Source: Aquisalimonas sp. (GTDB lineage: Bacteria; Pseudomonadota; Gammaproteobacteria; Nitrococcales; Aquisalimonadaceae). From it: a DNA stretch of 14,843 nucleotides. Position 1 is the stretch's first letter, and each line of letters starts with the position of its first letter. The stretch lies in assembly GCA_007127625.1 (NCBI GenBank), contig SKYZ01000193.1, positions 1 to 14,843 of the forward strand. The letters are read 5' to 3'. Below the pieces are notes generated by a model, which worked only from the letters and a program-made list of their open reading frames with translations, was not told the origin of the DNA and did no database searches. Position numbers and translations under genes: made by a program. Positions 14,564-14,843 of this stretch are shown in pieces.

Positions 14564-14597
14564 ACAAACAGGACATTGTCGACATTGTCCTGTTTGT
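14564..14597. promoter_or_regulatory. 34-bp palindrome, probable shared enhancer for two divergent sigma-54 promoters
   Basis: The arms ACAAACAGGACA (14564-14575) and TGTCCTGTTTGT (14586-14597) are perfect complements. The inner TGTCGACA (14577-14584) is itself a palindrome, leaving only one T:T mismatch in 17 pairs, centred between 14580 and 14581. The same block is also a tandem duplication of GACATTGTC (14572-14580 and 14581-14589). It lies in a non-coding gap, about 118 bp upstream of the leftward and 152 bp upstream of the rightward predicted sigma-54 starts. The NifA-like protein encoded by the second leftward gene is the best candidate binder. It does not fit the classical NifA site TGT-N10-ACA. 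Confidence 0.7.
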
Positions 14598-14651
14598 TTC
14601 CTCGCTCCAGGGCGGGTGTGCAGGCACGGAAGAACGGCGGTTTGGCGCGTT

Positions 14652-14664
14652 CAAGCAAATGATT
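14652..14664 (-). promoter_or_regulatory. Near-consensus IHF site
   Basis: On the minus strand the sequence AATCATTTGCTTG matches the IHF consensus WATCAANNNNTTR at all but one fixed position and lies in the only A/T-rich patch of the gap. It sits between the palindrome and the rightward sigma-54 promoter, where DNA bending by IHF commonly helps enhancer-promoter contact. It is a weak-information motif, so it is a suggestion. Confidence 0.4.
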
Positions 14665-14705
14665 ATAAAGGAACAATGAAGAATTCCGCGGAAGAGGGGA
14701 TGTGC

Positions 14706-14721
14706 TGGCATGGCTGGTGCA
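14706..14721 (+). promoter_or_regulatory. Rightward sigma-54 (-24/-12) promoter
   Basis: TGGCATGGCTGGTGCA matches TGGCACG-N4-TTGCW with correct GG/GC spacing and mismatches only at positions 6 and 12. With the C at 14720 as -12, transcription starts near 14732, 34 bases before the ATG at 14766 and upstream of its AGGAGG. It mirrors the leftward promoter at 14474-14489 around the shared palindrome. Confidence 0.68.
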
Positions 14722-14765
14722 AAGCCCCTGTCGACATCAATCACGCAGAAATGCAGGAGGAAGTG

Positions 14766-14843
14766 ATGAGCGACACGGCAGAGCAGTCCAGGCAGCCCTT
14801 GCGCCCCATCGATCTGGAGGGCCTCAAGGCGCTGGGTGCGAAA
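14766..14843 (+). CDS. N-terminal fragment of an unidentified protein
   Basis: The 26 codons in the window read MSDTAEQSRQPLRPIDLEGL followed by KALGAK and continue beyond the right edge. A strong AGGAGG lies five bases before the ATG. An in-frame ATG at 14676 would add 30 residues, but it lies upstream of the predicted transcription start at about 14732 and has only a close AAAGGA, so I prefer 14766. The peptide shows no signal sequence or recognisable motif, and I cannot assign a family. Divergent position and a shared predicted sigma-54 enhancer suggest a role together with the nitrate-type binding protein. Confidence 0.7.
   Translation, partial: MSDTAEQSRQPLRPIDLEGLKALGAK

Noticed and set aside
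14564..14597. Reading the 34-bp palindrome as a transcription terminator
   Set aside because: No gene ends near it. It lies between divergent gene starts, and a sigma-54 promoter is placed at enhancer distance on each side.
14428..14765. Classical NifA upstream activator site TGT-N10-ACA
   Set aside because: I searched the gap by eye on both strands around the palindrome and found no copy with the required spacing.

Overview
The window is GC-rich and tightly packed. It looks like the chromosome of a gammaproteobacterium, plausibly a halophile or haloalkaliphile related to Ectothiorhodospiraceae. This is inferred from the high GC, the very acidic exported proteins (for example the beta-barrel protein at 9838-11274 and the small periplasmic protein at 6171-6707) and the mix of gene families; taxonomy was not tested. 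I see no rRNA, tRNA, CRISPR array, insertion sequence or phage gene.

Left block (1-6084, all minus strand, so read right to left). A membrane sensor kinase (4378-6084) overlaps by ATGA an NtrC-family sigma-54 response regulator (3047-4381). Behind the regulator lie two near-identical dyads, ATGAGCGG-N3-CCGCTCAT, 33 bp apart, then a good -24/-12 sigma-54 promoter. After these come two tandem periplasmic substrate-binding proteins of the branched-chain amino acid (LivK/UrtA/AmiC) type and the first 35 codons of a LivH-type permease that runs off the left edge. I read this as one self-contained circuit: kinase, regulator, paired enhancer sites, sigma-54 promoter, ABC uptake operon. The ligand is not identifiable from sequence.

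Middle block (6085-11411). A small acidic exported protein of unknown function (plus strand) is divergent from the kinase and convergent with a two-domain CbiX-like protein whose N-terminal half has lost both metal-binding histidines. Upstream of that, on the minus strand, are a family VIII esterase/beta-lactamase-fold serine hydrolase, a four-helix membrane protein of unknown function and an outer-membrane beta-barrel protein of the TraF_2 type. Strong GC hairpins separate several of these genes.

Right block (11412-14843). A NifA-like activator (GAF, sigma-54 AAA+, Fis helix-turn-helix) lies 67 bp downstream of a Tat-exported CmpA/NrtA-family (nitrate-type) substrate-binding protein. The 338-bp gap between that gene and a divergent, truncated plus-strand gene at the right edge contains a 34-bp, almost perfect palindrome flanked on both sides by outward-facing -24/-12 sigma-54 promoters, plus a near-consensus IHF site. 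This looks like a shared enhancer driving two divergent sigma-54 transcription units, with the NifA-like protein as the natural candidate activator.

The most notable content is therefore regulatory: two independent sigma-54 circuits, each pairing an activator gene with dyad enhancer sites and a periplasmic solute-binding protein. All promoter and operator calls are by-eye motif matches; all functions are by family resemblance.
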